DNA from: Mesorhizobium denitrificans
GTDB lineage: Bacteria; Pseudomonadota; Alphaproteobacteria; Rhizobiales; Rhizobiaceae
Length of the DNA stretch: 50,469 nucleotides
Assembly (NCBI RefSeq): GCF_003403035.1
Contig: NZ_QURN01000020.1
Coordinates: 1-50,469, forward strand
Direction: 5' to 3'
Shown here: positions 1 to 6,973 of the stretch, piece after piece
Position numbering within the stretch: position 1 is the stretch's first letter
Layout: every line of letters begins with the position of its first letter
Translations under genes and position numbers: made by a program
Notes under the pieces: model-generated
Told to the model about the DNA's origin: nothing
The model's database searches: none
The model's input: the letters and a program-made list of their open reading frames with translations, nothing else

Positions 1-92
1 ACCAGCAACAGTGGGGCAGGGCTTGACTTTTATATATAAACACACCGGTGTGTTTATATATAAAAGTCAAGCCCTGCCCCACTGTTGCTGGT
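1..92. repeat. Perfect 92-bp palindrome at the window edge
   Basis: Bases 1-46 are the exact reverse complement of 47-92, centred on CACACCGGTGTG, with AT-rich tracts (TATATATAAA) on both sides of the centre and GC-rich outer arms. No spacer is present. The palindrome ends precisely where the window begins, so it may be longer in the molecule. Such a shape is what a read-through hairpin (covalently closed) DNA end gives after assembly; it could also be a protein-binding dyad, a strong bidirectional hairpin or an assembly fold-back. The symmetry is certain, its meaning is not. Confidence 0.9.
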
Positions 93-355
93 TTACCACA
101 CTCATTTTTATTCTATTGTCAAGCTATTTTTTATTATTCTAGCCATTTTTTTATTTAATTACAGCTTCGCCCCTCATTTTTATACTTTGCTTTTATTATA
201 CTGTTACTTCGTCCGCTCTGCTCTCGGATTTTTGCCCCTTTCATCACCTTTTGTTGCATATTTTTTATAAAATTCTCTCTCTTGTTTTTATTTTAGTGTT
301 GACCGTCTCGCCAGCCTCGTGTACTTTTATAAAAACAAACAGAGGAAGCCAGCCA
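93..355. other. Pyrimidine-rich, AT-rich non-coding tract
   Basis: This stretch is strongly T/C-rich on the plus strand with many T-runs, then changes abruptly to GC-rich coding sequence at about 350. Open frames across it encode only Phe/Leu/Tyr-rich peptides, as any T-rich tract would, and I do not accept them as genes. It probably holds the promoter of the following gene; AGAGGAAG at 341-348 is a ribosome binding site for the ATG at 356. Confidence 0.6.
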
Positions 356-718
356 ATGTTCACGAACGAAGACCGCATTTCATCTGTCGCCCCTGCGATC
401 AAGGCATTCGCCGCCGCCATGGGATTGGATGACTCGCTCGATGCTGACGGACCCGAATCCGTCGCGGGCGATATGATCTGCAACATTCTCCATTGGGTAG
501 CCAGAAACCATCCTGACGGAAGGGCCGCCGCTCTCGTGGCTCTCCGATACGGTGCCGCCCACTACACCAGCGAATCATACATCGACTACACCGCTGATTG
601 GGTTGATGAACTCGGCCCCGAAGCCTTCATTGAAATCCATGCGTCCTGCAATGGTGAGGTCTGGCACACTCAGACCGGCGAGGAACGCGCTGCGCTCATT
701 TCCACCTATCCTCTATAA
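356..718 (+). CDS. Hypothetical protein, 120 aa
   Basis: I do not recognise the family. The start ATG at 356 is preceded by AGAGGAAG at a normal distance; the reading frame is open further upstream, but there it runs through T-rich sequence. The product is acidic, begins MFTNEDRISSV, has no signal peptide or membrane segment, and carries a Trp/Tyr-rich C-terminal half (HYTSESYIDYTADWVDELG). It is followed after 12 bp by the next gene in the same direction, so the three genes to 2211 probably form one transcription unit of plasmid-borne accessory proteins. Confidence 0.6.
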   Translation: MFTNEDRISSVAPAIKAFAAAMGLDDSLDADGPESVAGDMICNILHWVARNHPDGRAAALVALRYGAAHYTSESYIDYTADWVDELGPEAFIEIHASCNGEVWHTQTGEERAALISTYPL

Positions 719-730
719 GGCTCCGCAACC

Positions 731-1591
731 ATGACCACGCTGCACCCCGATCATTTTCCCTCCTTGCGCGCCGCAGCTCGTCGGCCTGATCAGTTCGATA
801 AGGCCGTCTATGCGATTGCTGACGGCGTTGCCTCCGGCTCGATCCGTAACATCGTCTTAAAGGATGCCAAGGACACGCTCTCCCGCGCCGTCGATGCTGG
901 CTGGGAAAAGGCCGTCGAAGACCCATTCTTCTTCGCCGGGCGCTATCAGCAGCAACCCGAGGCGGTCTACACGTTCTATTCCAGCTTCACCGTCATGTAC
1001 CTTCACGACATGCTGGCAGTGAGCAAGAAGCTCGCGAAGACCAAGCTCGAAGGCGCAGCCATAGACGCTATGCGCACCTTCGCGGCCGAGGCCCTGCCTC
1101 TGGCCGAGGCCGTGGCCTCCCTAAAAGACAAGGTGATCAAGGGGCGCGCTCCGAGCACTGGACCGGCGAAGCCCGTCAACCCCAATAAGATCGTGAAAAC
1201 CTGCCCTTGCTGCTTCCGGCAGATCGCCGTCACCGATGGCACGATGGCTCATCACGGCTATCAGCGGCCCGGCCACGGCTGGCAAACTGCAAGCTGCCCC
1301 GGTATCCGCTTCAAACCCCTTGAGGTTTCCGACGAAGGCCTCGTGTGGCTCGTTGGAGCCACCGAGAAGCGCCTTTCCGATCTGAGCCGTGATCTTGGTG
1401 CTGCCGACACCTGCACCACGCTCCCGTACCGCGTAGCGAGCCGCCAGATCGTCCAGATCGATCCCACCGACGCACGCTGGCCTCGCACGCTATCGATCTA
1501 CAAGGCCAACCTTGAAAGTGATATTCGCTTTGTCGAGACTGACTTGTCGCACCTGCGGAAGCGGCTGGAAGAATGGAGGCCGCAGCCGTGA
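731..1591 (+). CDS. Hypothetical protein with Cys/His cluster, 286 aa
   Basis: Function unknown. The N-terminal half is alpha-helical in character without membrane segments. The middle contains a putative zinc site: a CPCC motif, then HHGYQRPGHGWQTASC about 15 residues later, giving four Cys and several His in about 35 residues. The C-terminal part ends in a short charged helix (LSHLRKRLEEW). It starts 12 bp after the preceding gene, and its stop overlaps the next start by 4 bp (GTGA), so translation of the two is probably coupled. A metal-binding or nucleic-acid-binding role is inference from the Cys/His cluster only. Confidence 0.65.
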   Translation: MTTLHPDHFPSLRAAARRPDQFDKAVYAIADGVASGSIRNIVLKDAKDTLSRAVDAGWEKAVEDPFFFAGRYQQQPEAVYTFYSSFTVMYLHDMLAVSKKLAKTKLEGAAIDAMRTFAAEALPLAEAVASLKDKVIKGRAPSTGPAKPVNPNKIVKTCPCCFRQIAVTDGTMAHHGYQRPGHGWQTASCPGIRFKPLEVSDEGLVWLVGATEKRLSDLSRDLGAADTCTTLPYRVASRQIVQIDPTDARWPRTLSIYKANLESDIRFVETDLSHLRKRLEEWRPQP

Positions 1592-2211
1592 ACGAGAAGC
1601 CCGTGAAACTTGGCGATATGATGGTCTCCGGCGCTCCCCCGGCCAAGCTGATCAAGGCTGCGGCCGTGATCGCGGAGGCCCTGCATCCGAATTTCGAGCG
1701 CCTTTCTCTCCGTAGTCGCGATAGCTGCGTTCTTTCGTCCCTCGCTGTTCGGGACTTCCTGTTCAAAATCGGTTTCCGCAGCGCGGAAGTCGTACCTGTC
1801 GTCTTCGTGATCCGTGCCGATCAGGACGGAAAAGAGCTACACTCGCTCGGTATCGGCGATCCATACGACAAAGGGGTTGACGCGGCCGGGCGTTGGTCCG
1901 GCCACATGGTCGCACGATTGCCAGACGAGGGTTTCCTGATAGACACCACTCTATTCCAAGCGGCGAGGCCGCAATGGCCTGCCTTGCCCGGCATGGTGCT
2001 GCTGCCGCTCGCTCCTTCGGGCCAGCCCGTCTTCGGTCTCTCACGTATCTCCGGCTTTGAAATGACTGCTGACGATGGTCGGGCAGTCGTTGGCATGTGG
2101 CTCGAACAGCCTCGCAACAAGCGATGGCGTGGCGCGCCGGACACCGGCAAGCGCAGAAGAGAGCCGGTCGTTGGTGCGCTGGTCGAGCGCTTCGGCTCGT
2201 GGTCCAACTAA
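1588..2211 (+). CDS. Putative papain-fold (Cys-His-Asp) protein, 207 aa
   Basis: I choose the GTG at 1588, which overlaps the previous stop (GTGA) and has GGAGG at 1575-1579 ahead of it; an ATG at 1573 in the same frame is the alternative. Counting from the GTG, the protein has Cys47 at the start of a predicted helix (DSCVLSSLAVRDFL), His106 in a strand context (WSGHMVARL) and Asp119 (GFLIDTTL). That order and spacing resembles transglutaminase-like or papain-fold proteins. No signal peptide is visible. A peptidase, transglutaminase or inactive fold relative are all possible. The gene is followed directly by a terminator. Confidence 0.55.
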   Translation: MNEKPVKLGDMMVSGAPPAKLIKAAAVIAEALHPNFERLSLRSRDSCVLSSLAVRDFLFKIGFRSAEVVPVVFVIRADQDGKELHSLGIGDPYDKGVDAAGRWSGHMVARLPDEGFLIDTTLFQAARPQWPALPGMVLLPLAPSGQPVFGLSRISGFEMTADDGRAVVGMWLEQPRNKRWRGAPDTGKRRREPVVGALVERFGSWSN

Positions 2212-2217
2212 AATAAA

Positions 2218-2245
2218 AAAAATGGCCCGCTGCCGGGCCATTTTT
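2218..2245. terminator. Bidirectional rho-independent terminator
   Basis: A 12-bp perfect stem, AAAAATGGCCCG and its complement, closes a CTGC loop, with A-run and T-run flanks on both sides. It lies between two convergent gene groups and can serve both. Confidence 0.9.
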
Positions 2246-2247
2246 CA

Positions 2248-2430
2248 TTACCATCTGCGATTTTGTTCCTCCGCCCGCCGCTGATCGTCCATCCGCCGTC
2301 GTTCTTCCTCCTGTCGCCGCTGATCCTCACGGCGTTGCTCTTCACGGCGTAGTTCCTCAGCCCGGCGCTGGTCCTCGCGGCGCTGCTCTTCCATCCGTCG
2401 CTGCTCTTCTCTCCAACGATCATCATTCAT
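2248..2430 (-). CDS. Arg/Glu-rich repeat mini-protein, 60 aa
   Basis: The product is almost entirely imperfect repeats of RREEQRRE and RREDQRR, plus Met, Ala and Asp, and should form one long charged helix or coiled coil. On the minus strand GAGGG precedes the ATG at 2430 by about ten bases, which supports a real gene. It ends just before the shared terminator and lies downstream of a 75-aa gene and ssb in the same direction. Function unknown. Low-complexity codon repeats could inflate the open frame, so confidence is moderate. Confidence 0.5.
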   Translation of the reverse strand: MNDDRWREEQRRMEEQRREDQRRAEELRREEQRREDQRRQEEERRRMDDQRRAEEQNRRW

Positions 2431-2441
2431 AAGCTAGGCCC

Positions 2442-2669
2442 TCACATTGCAAGTAGCTGACTGGCTGGGACAATTGCCAGTCCCTTCCCTTTGAGAATAG
2501 GAAACCGATTGCGCACATGCTCTTCACTCGCGCCATGAACCAGCGCAGTAGTCCCGTACATGGCAAGAAATTGAGCCATCTCAACATCGTCGCGAACGAT
2601 ATGCGCTTCGTTACGCCTTGCCGCCACGGCCTCTAATTGGAGCGCTGATCCAAATATGACTTCGGCCAT
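2442..2669 (-). CDS. Hypothetical protein, 75 aa
   Basis: A small soluble protein starting MAEVIFGSALQLEAVAARR, with AAAGGAGAG ahead of the ATG at 2669, a strong ribosome binding site. No recognised domain. It lies 14 bp downstream of ssb and 11 bp upstream of the Arg/Glu-rich gene, so it is probably part of the ssb transcription unit. Confidence 0.6.
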   Translation of the reverse strand: MAEVIFGSALQLEAVAARRNEAHIVRDDVEMAQFLAMYGTTALVHGASEEHVRNRFPILKGKGLAIVPASQLLAM

Positions 2670-2683
2670 ATAGGTCTCTCCTT

Positions 2684-3115
2684 TCAGAAGGGAATCTCGT
2701 CATCATAACGGCGATCATAGTCGTCAGTGCCACCCTGTTCCTGATCCTCTGACTTATCGCCGCCCGGTGCCGGGCCTAATTGCACGGCACCGCTATAGCG
2801 CTGCAAAACAACTTCGGTTCTATAGCGATCCTTACCTTCCTGATCTTGCCATTTGCGAGTCTGCAACTGGCCTTCGACATAAATCTCGCGGCCCTTTTTG
2901 CCGTACTTCTCCACATAGGAGCACAGATGTTCGTTGAATATAACGACATCATGCCACTGCGTATTCTCCCGACGCTCTCCGCTCTGTTTGTCGCGCCAGA
3001 AATCAGAGGTCGCGATACGAAGAGTTGCGACCGGCTTTCCATCATTCATCCGGCGAATTTCAGGGTCTAATCCCAAACGCCCCTGTAGAATGACCTTATT
3101 GATATTGATCGCCAT
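2684..3115 (-). CDS. ssb: Single-stranded DNA-binding protein
   Basis: At 143 aa this is a short plasmid-type SSB. It begins MAININKVILQGRLG, has the OB-fold signature through about residue 110 (NTQWHDVVIFNE, YVEKYGKKGREIYVEGQLQTRKWQD) and a disordered acidic linker ending DDEIPF, the conserved tip that binds partner proteins in replication and repair. AAAGGAAAT precedes the ATG. Plasmid SSBs typically coat single strands during replication or conjugation; no conjugation genes are visible here. Family assignment is firm. Confidence 0.95.
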   Translation of the reverse strand: MAININKVILQGRLGLDPEIRRMNDGKPVATLRIATSDFWRDKQSGERRENTQWHDVVIFNEHLCSYVEKYGKKGREIYVEGQLQTRKWQDQEGKDRYRTEVVLQRYSGAVQLGPAPGGDKSEDQEQGGTDDYDRRYDDEIPF

Positions 3116-3191
3116 CGATATTTCCTTTCATGCGGCACGGCCGCCCAAGATTTCGTTCGATCATTAATCTTTGAGTGCTTCTATCTATCGG

Positions 3192-3776
3192 CTACTTCGC
3201 GGGATTCTTACCCGTCCGTTTTCCAAAATGTCGGTAGAGCGTCCTCTGGCTAAGGCCTGTGCGCCGAATGACATCATTGATGTGGAGATCGAGGTTGAGG
3301 AACAGCTTGCGTGCTTCCTCAAGGCGCTCTTGCGGCACTGAGGGCGCGCCGCCCTTCTTGTCCTCCGGGCGCTTGGCGCGCATATGCGCTGCCAGCTCGT
3401 TCCGAAGGCCATTATATCCTCTGAACACAAAGGCGATGGCCGCACTTGCGTCAGGATGCCAGCGCACAGCTTCCTTTGTCGCCGCATCGATCACTACGGC
3501 CCCTTTCTCGTTGATCGCGCGCAGCGTCTCCTCGATATCCACCACGCCCGTGCCAAGGCGCGAAGCGCTGGCGACATAAACGGTATCGCCTGCGGCGAGA
3601 CTATTGATCATCTCTGTGCGCTGCGGGGTCGGGTCCACGTACTCGGTTCTCCGGCGAGTGGCGACCTGCTCAACGAAAATCTTGCCCGCTTTCGGCAAAC
3701 CAGCCGCGTGCAAGGCCTCTTCCTGTTCCTCCTTCGAGGGGGCCGCCTTTGCCAGCCGTATATATCCAATGTTCAT
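3192..3776 (-). CDS. Serine recombinase homologue lacking catalytic residues
   Basis: The 194-aa protein has the resolvase/invertase layout: an N-terminal catalytic-type domain (GYIRLAK at 4-10; SRLGTG at 72-77) and a C-terminal helix-turn-helix (about 150-190, INDVIRRTGLSQRTLYRHFGK). In the family the first motif reads GYxRVS, where the Ser attacks DNA; here that position is Ala9. The second motif normally reads DRLGRD; here it is SRLGTG, so Arg73 remains but the second Arg is Thr76 and the first Asp is Ser72. It should bind DNA but probably cannot cleave it. It faces a divergent gene across a region rich in dyads, which suggests a regulatory role. Confidence 0.85.
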   Translation of the reverse strand: MNIGYIRLAKAAPSKEEQEEALHAAGLPKAGKIFVEQVATRRRTEYVDPTPQRTEMINSLAAGDTVYVASASRLGTGVVDIEETLRAINEKGAVVIDAATKEAVRWHPDASAAIAFVFRGYNGLRNELAAHMRAKRPEDKKGGAPSVPQERLEEARKLFLNLDLHINDVIRRTGLSQRTLYRHFGKRTGKNPAK

Positions 3777-3819
3777 TCCCGAACGCCCTTGCGGTAATGG
3801 TTGCCGTTTCTTTTATGAT

Positions 3820-3856
3820 TGACAGCGTGTCAAAAGTCGTGTGTTGTGTCAAACAC
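3820..3856. promoter_or_regulatory. Two dyads in the divergent promoter region
   Basis: TGACAGCGTGTCA (3820-3832) and GTGTT-N6-AACAC (3841-3856) lie between the recombinase-like gene and the divergent small gene. They could be binding sites of the recombinase-like protein. The dyads are seen; the binding is inference. Confidence 0.45.
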
Positions 3857-3892
3857 TAAACTAATGACACTTTGAAAGCAATGGAGATCGAA

Positions 3893-4144
3893 ATGCAGGC
3901 CAAGACCTATCGCCTCGGTTCCAGCGAAATGGTTTACGCCCCCGGCGTGATCGCTTGGGCCATCAACGGCTATGCTTTTGAGAACGACCGAAAGGTTCTG
4001 CTCTCGCTCGTTTCGGAGACTTGGGGCCTTCCCGAAGCGACAGCGCATCGCCTGTTGAGCCGTGAAATCACCTATACCATTGAGGATCAAGCGGTGGTGC
4101 TTATCGATTCGGCCAATGCCGCAGGCTCCGGCTCCGTCCATTGA
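3893..4144 (+). CDS. Hypothetical protein, 83 aa
   Basis: Unrecognised small protein beginning MQAKTYRLGSSEMVYAPG. The ATG at 3893 has GGAG eight bases ahead; the ATG at 3881 and a TTG at 3872 are in-frame alternatives. No signal peptide or membrane segment. It is divergent from the recombinase-like gene and followed 56 bp later by another small gene in the same direction. Confidence 0.5.
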   Translation: MQAKTYRLGSSEMVYAPGVIAWAINGYAFENDRKVLLSLVSETWGLPEATAHRLLSREITYTIEDQAVVLIDSANAAGSGSVH

Positions 4145-4200
4145 GACGGGATGCCACAACATTTGTGCCCGACAATTCCTAGCTTAGCCGGAGCTACCCG

Positions 4201-4383
4201 ATGCACTACACCGCTGAACAGACCAAAGACGGCCGCTGGCAGGTAGTTCACACCAGAAGCGGCATGACCTACGGACAGCCCGTTTCGTCGCCTGATGACG
4301 CCCAAAAGCTGGTCATCGAGGCCGAAGCGGCTGCGAATATCCGCCGCCTTACCGAATGCCGCACAGGCTCCTGTTCGATCTGA
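4201..4383 (+). CDS. Hypothetical protein, 60 aa
   Basis: A small protein beginning MHYTAEQTKDGRWQVVHTRSG, with the pattern of a beta-hairpin followed by a helix (DDAQKLVIEAEAAANIRRL). Forms like this are common as uncharacterised plasmid or phage proteins. CCGGAG lies upstream of the start. Function unknown. Its stop is 13 bp from the convergent lipoprotein gene's stop. Confidence 0.5.
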   Translation: MHYTAEQTKDGRWQVVHTRSGMTYGQPVSSPDDAQKLVIEAEAAANIRRLTECRTGSCSI

Positions 4384-4395
4384 GATGTAACGCCC

Positions 4396-4746
4396 TCAGT
4401 TGTTCCTCATCGTCCACTTTCCGTCCATCTTGACGAAAACAGCGTGCATGGCCTTCTCGGGGCCTATGGCCGGGCCATTCTCACCCTGCCGCACCGTGAG
4501 TTTAAACGTGCAATCGTAGATGTCGCCAGTCTGGTTACAGGTCGAGTTGGAAACTCCATAGTGGACTTCGCCGCCTCCGGTGGCAGCACCGATCAGCGCC
4601 TGAGCAAACGGGTTGCCCGATATCTGCTGCTGAGCCTGCGAGAAGGCATTCTTAAATGCCTCACTGATATCCGCATCGGATGGCGCGCTACCGCCGCAGC
4701 CTGTTAGAATGACTGGTATCACAACTAAACATAGTCTCAGCTTCAT
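4396..4746 (-). CDS. Putative lipoprotein, 116 aa
   Basis: The N-terminus MKLRLCLVVIPVILTGCGGS is a lipoprotein signal with the lipobox LTGC, so Cys17 should be lipidated. The mature part has two further Cys (STCNQTGDIYDC) that may form a disulphide, consistent with an envelope location. No specific family recognised. The gene is divergent from the nuclease-like gene, with only 34 bp between the two starts, so they share a promoter region. Confidence 0.75.
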   Translation of the reverse strand: MKLRLCLVVIPVILTGCGGSAPSDADISEAFKNAFSQAQQQISGNPFAQALIGAATGGGEVHYGVSNSTCNQTGDIYDCTFKLTVRQGENGPAIGPEKAMHAVFVKMDGKWTMRNN

Positions 4747-4780
4747 ATTGTTCTGCGTCCCTCACCAACTTCGGTTCTAC

Positions 4781-5272
4781 ATGAAATATTCCGCAAAAAT
4801 TATATGTGAAACGATCACCTGTCTATCGAAGCCTATCGATACACCTCTTTTCCGGCATTTAAGCGTTGCAGCCTCGCTTGCCGCGCTGCTGTCACTTCTC
4901 CCCTCAGTCGAGGCCAACGCCTCTCCTTGGCCGATCTGCGGCGCGGAGCGGCGTATCACATGCGTGGTCGATGGCGATACTTTCTGGCAGGATCGCGTCA
5001 AATACCGGATCGCGGATATTGATGCTCCTGAAAGTGGCGAGCGAGCACAGTGCGAAGACGAGCGCATTCTTGCGGGGCTGGCAACGCAACGGCTCAAGGA
5101 GCTGCTCGACAGTGGCGGCGTCCAGTTGAAATCGCTCAATCGCAAGGACCGCTACGGGCGTGTTCTAGTCAGGGTGTTCACCAATTCCGGTGACGTTTCC
5201 CCGCAGATGATCTCCGAAGGGCTTGCTGCGCCGTTTGGCAAACCGGATCGAGGTCGATGGTGCCGATCATAA
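4781..5272 (+). CDS. Secreted thermonuclease-like (SNase domain) protein
   Basis: From the ATG at 4781 the protein has 163 aa. An N-terminal hydrophobic segment ending near VEANAS is a probable signal peptide, then comes a staphylococcal-nuclease fold: CVVDGDTFW, YRIADIDAPE (Arg, Asp and Glu of the active site) and DRYGRVLVRV (second catalytic Arg). Family members cut DNA and RNA using Ca2+; rhizobial plasmids often carry such proteins. The C-terminus is short, ending GRWCRS. An upstream in-frame start would overlap the divergent lipoprotein gene, so I do not prefer it. Confidence 0.85.
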   Translation: MKYSAKIICETITCLSKPIDTPLFRHLSVAASLAALLSLLPSVEANASPWPICGAERRITCVVDGDTFWQDRVKYRIADIDAPESGERAQCEDERILAGLATQRLKELLDSGGVQLKSLNRKDRYGRVLVRVFTNSGDVSPQMISEGLAAPFGKPDRGRWCRS

Positions 5273-5277
5273 ATAAA

Positions 5278-5307
5278 TGCGGCGGGTCGATGACCACGCC
5301 CGCCGCA
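5278..5307. terminator. Inverted repeat after the nuclease gene
   Basis: A perfect 9-bp stem, TGCGGCGGG and CCCGCCGCA, with a 12-base loop sits just after the nuclease stop. There is no T-run, so it may be a transcript-stabilising hairpin rather than a full terminator. It lies between convergent genes. Confidence 0.5.
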
Positions 5308-5347
5308 CGCTAGTGCTAGCCTGCTCCTGCTAGCATCCGCTATCAAA

Positions 5348-5566
5348 TCAGGGTTTGGGCGCACTCGGCGGCGGCGGCGGTGGAAGTTCCCCTTGGGGCA
5401 CCGCTGACCGGTGTTTCTCCTGCCTTTGTTCATCGGGAATGAACCGCGTATCGGTCGAGCTGCGAACAGAACTCGGGTTAGCACGCACCAGTTCTTCCGC
5501 ACGGGCCGCTGAAACAGTCAGGGCAATGGAAACTGCCAAGCTCCACAGGAGCGGGGTTTGAGTCAT
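5348..5566 (-). CDS. Small exported proline-rich protein, 72 aa
   Basis: Starting at the ATG at 5566, which has GGGAG ahead of it, the protein begins MTQTPLLWSLAVSIALTV and has a clear signal peptide with an AxA site (SAARAEEL). The mature portion is short, charged and ends in a polyproline run (PPPPPPSAPKP). Function unknown; the layout fits a periplasmic or envelope-associated peptide. It lies 78 bp downstream of hipA in the same direction. Confidence 0.6.
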   Translation of the reverse strand: MTQTPLLWSLAVSIALTVSAARAEELVRANPSSVRSSTDTRFIPDEQRQEKHRSAVPQGELPPPPPPSAPKP

Positions 5567-5644
5567 GTAGATAGTCTCCCTTCGCATTCGTCTCAGCCTA
5601 TGACGGCCGAGCCGCGCCCGTTATTCGGTCCAATATCGGCCTCC

Positions 5645-6973
5645 TTACCCTATAGATGGTCCGGTCGGGCGATGCGCTGCTGCTCCCACAGGGGATGCCC
5701 CTTCGGGAGCTTTCACGAACGAACGAGCGTTCTCTGCTTCTCTGTGTTCGAATGCAGGGCGGTATATGGCAATCTCCGGGCCGCTCATACCAACCTCCCG
5801 CGCCAACCCCTGCCAATTGTCTCCGATGGTATGGGCCATCGATCCGACGAGCTTGGCCGCCTCGTCGGAATCTATCTCGAAATAGAAAGCATACTCCATC
5901 AGCATCGAGATCGAGGCATCCGGCGCAGCAGGGTCGGCAATGGCTGTTTTCAGCTCCTTAAAGCGTTCGGGAGCTGGATTGACATCGAACGCCGGGGACA
6001 GCCGCCAGCGGCCGTCGCCGGCATAAAGGAAGCCGTGGTTTTTCAGGTGATCGTCAACATTCGAGACGAGGATCGTGAAGGCCACTCGCTGGAACAGCTC
6101 TTTCAGCTCCGTATAGGGTGATGCCGCCTGCTCGCGGATCACATCGGCAAGGTTTAGGTATGTGCCGCCGGTCGCGGCCGGGAAATCCATCATGGTCTGT
6201 GCGGAAATGTAGGGCACCCGGCCGGTGGGCGTTCGGTCGAAGCGCTCGATGATCGCCACCGGCAGGCTCGCACTCATCTCGATCCGCGCCTTGGGCGCAT
6301 CGAGACCGCAAAGCCGGGCGAGCCGCAACGTCAAGACCTCCGCTCTCTCGACTGGATACGTGTCATGCTTTGATGTGAACTTGGCGATGGCAAGAGTGCC
6401 ATCGCTGTCGATGATCGAGCACTTGGGGCGAGCGCCGCCCAATGAACTGCCGATCTGCCGGAGACGCCGGAGCGCCGCCGCCTCGGGCGCATCGCTCTCA
6501 GCATTCGATATGGCGGCGCTGAGCTGGTCCAGATGCAGGAGGGGTGGGATAGGATGCCGACCATTCGGCGCAGCCGACAGGAACGGGGAGCTGTCCTCTA
6601 TGCCACGCACGCGCAACGCGCCCACGCGGCTGAAATCGTCCACGGCCGTGAGAAAGTCGATCTCCGAAAGAGGCCCGCTATTTGTGCCGCTAAGCCGCGA
6701 ATCCTTACGGATGATATTGCGGCCCCATGAATCGGGCGTCGTGTCGGCTATAGGTGGCGGTAGCGGCGATCCGTGCTCACCTGCCGCCTTGAAGAACTTC
6801 CGCTCGCCGTCGAGCGTCAACGCGGGAGCGATGGCGAAGCCTCGCGAATGATCGAGCCAGCTCGCGGCATACTGGAAGCTCGAATGCTCGCGCCCCCCGG
6901 CCGTCTCGAACCACAGGGTTCCGACCTCCAGCCCCGCATCACCAATGCAAACCTTGAACGCACTTTGAGCCAT
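5645..6973 (-). CDS. hipA: HipA-type serine/threonine kinase toxin
   Basis: A 442-aa protein with the HipA domains. GGARPK (179-184) is the glycine-rich ATP loop region, NVDDHLKNHG (305-314) carries the catalytic Asp and Asn, and SPAFDVNP (326-333) carries the metal-binding Asp. HipA of E. coli phosphorylates glutamyl-tRNA synthetase and causes growth arrest; targets differ among homologues. It overlaps hipB by one base (TGATG), so the pair is translationally coupled. All key motifs are intact, so an active kinase is likely. On a plasmid the pair probably serves stability. Confidence 0.92.
   Translation of the reverse strand: MAQSAFKVCIGDAGLEVGTLWFETAGGREHSSFQYAASWLDHSRGFAIAPALTLDGERKFFKAAGEHGSPLPPPIADTTPDSWGRNIIRKDSRLSGTNSGPLSEIDFLTAVDDFSRVGALRVRGIEDSSPFLSAAPNGRHPIPPLLHLDQLSAAISNAESDAPEAAALRRLRQIGSSLGGARPKCSIIDSDGTLAIAKFTSKHDTYPVERAEVLTLRLARLCGLDAPKARIEMSASLPVAIIERFDRTPTGRVPYISAQTMMDFPAATGGTYLNLADVIREQAASPYTELKELFQRVAFTILVSNVDDHLKNHGFLYAGDGRWRLSPAFDVNPAPERFKELKTAIADPAAPDASISMLMEYAFYFEIDSDEAAKLVGSMAHTIGDNWQGLAREVGMSGPEIAIYRPAFEHREAENARSFVKAPEGASPVGAAAHRPTGPSIG

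Noticed and set aside
85-270. A hydrophobic 61-aa peptide that could be a membrane protein
   Set aside because: The hydrophobicity comes from T-rich codons; no ribosome binding site, and the frame ends within the same low-complexity tract.
2260-2430. CRISPR-like repeats suggested by the repetitive DNA
   Set aside because: The repeats are short, contiguous and codon-phased, coding for an Arg/Glu-rich peptide; there are no spacers and no cas genes.
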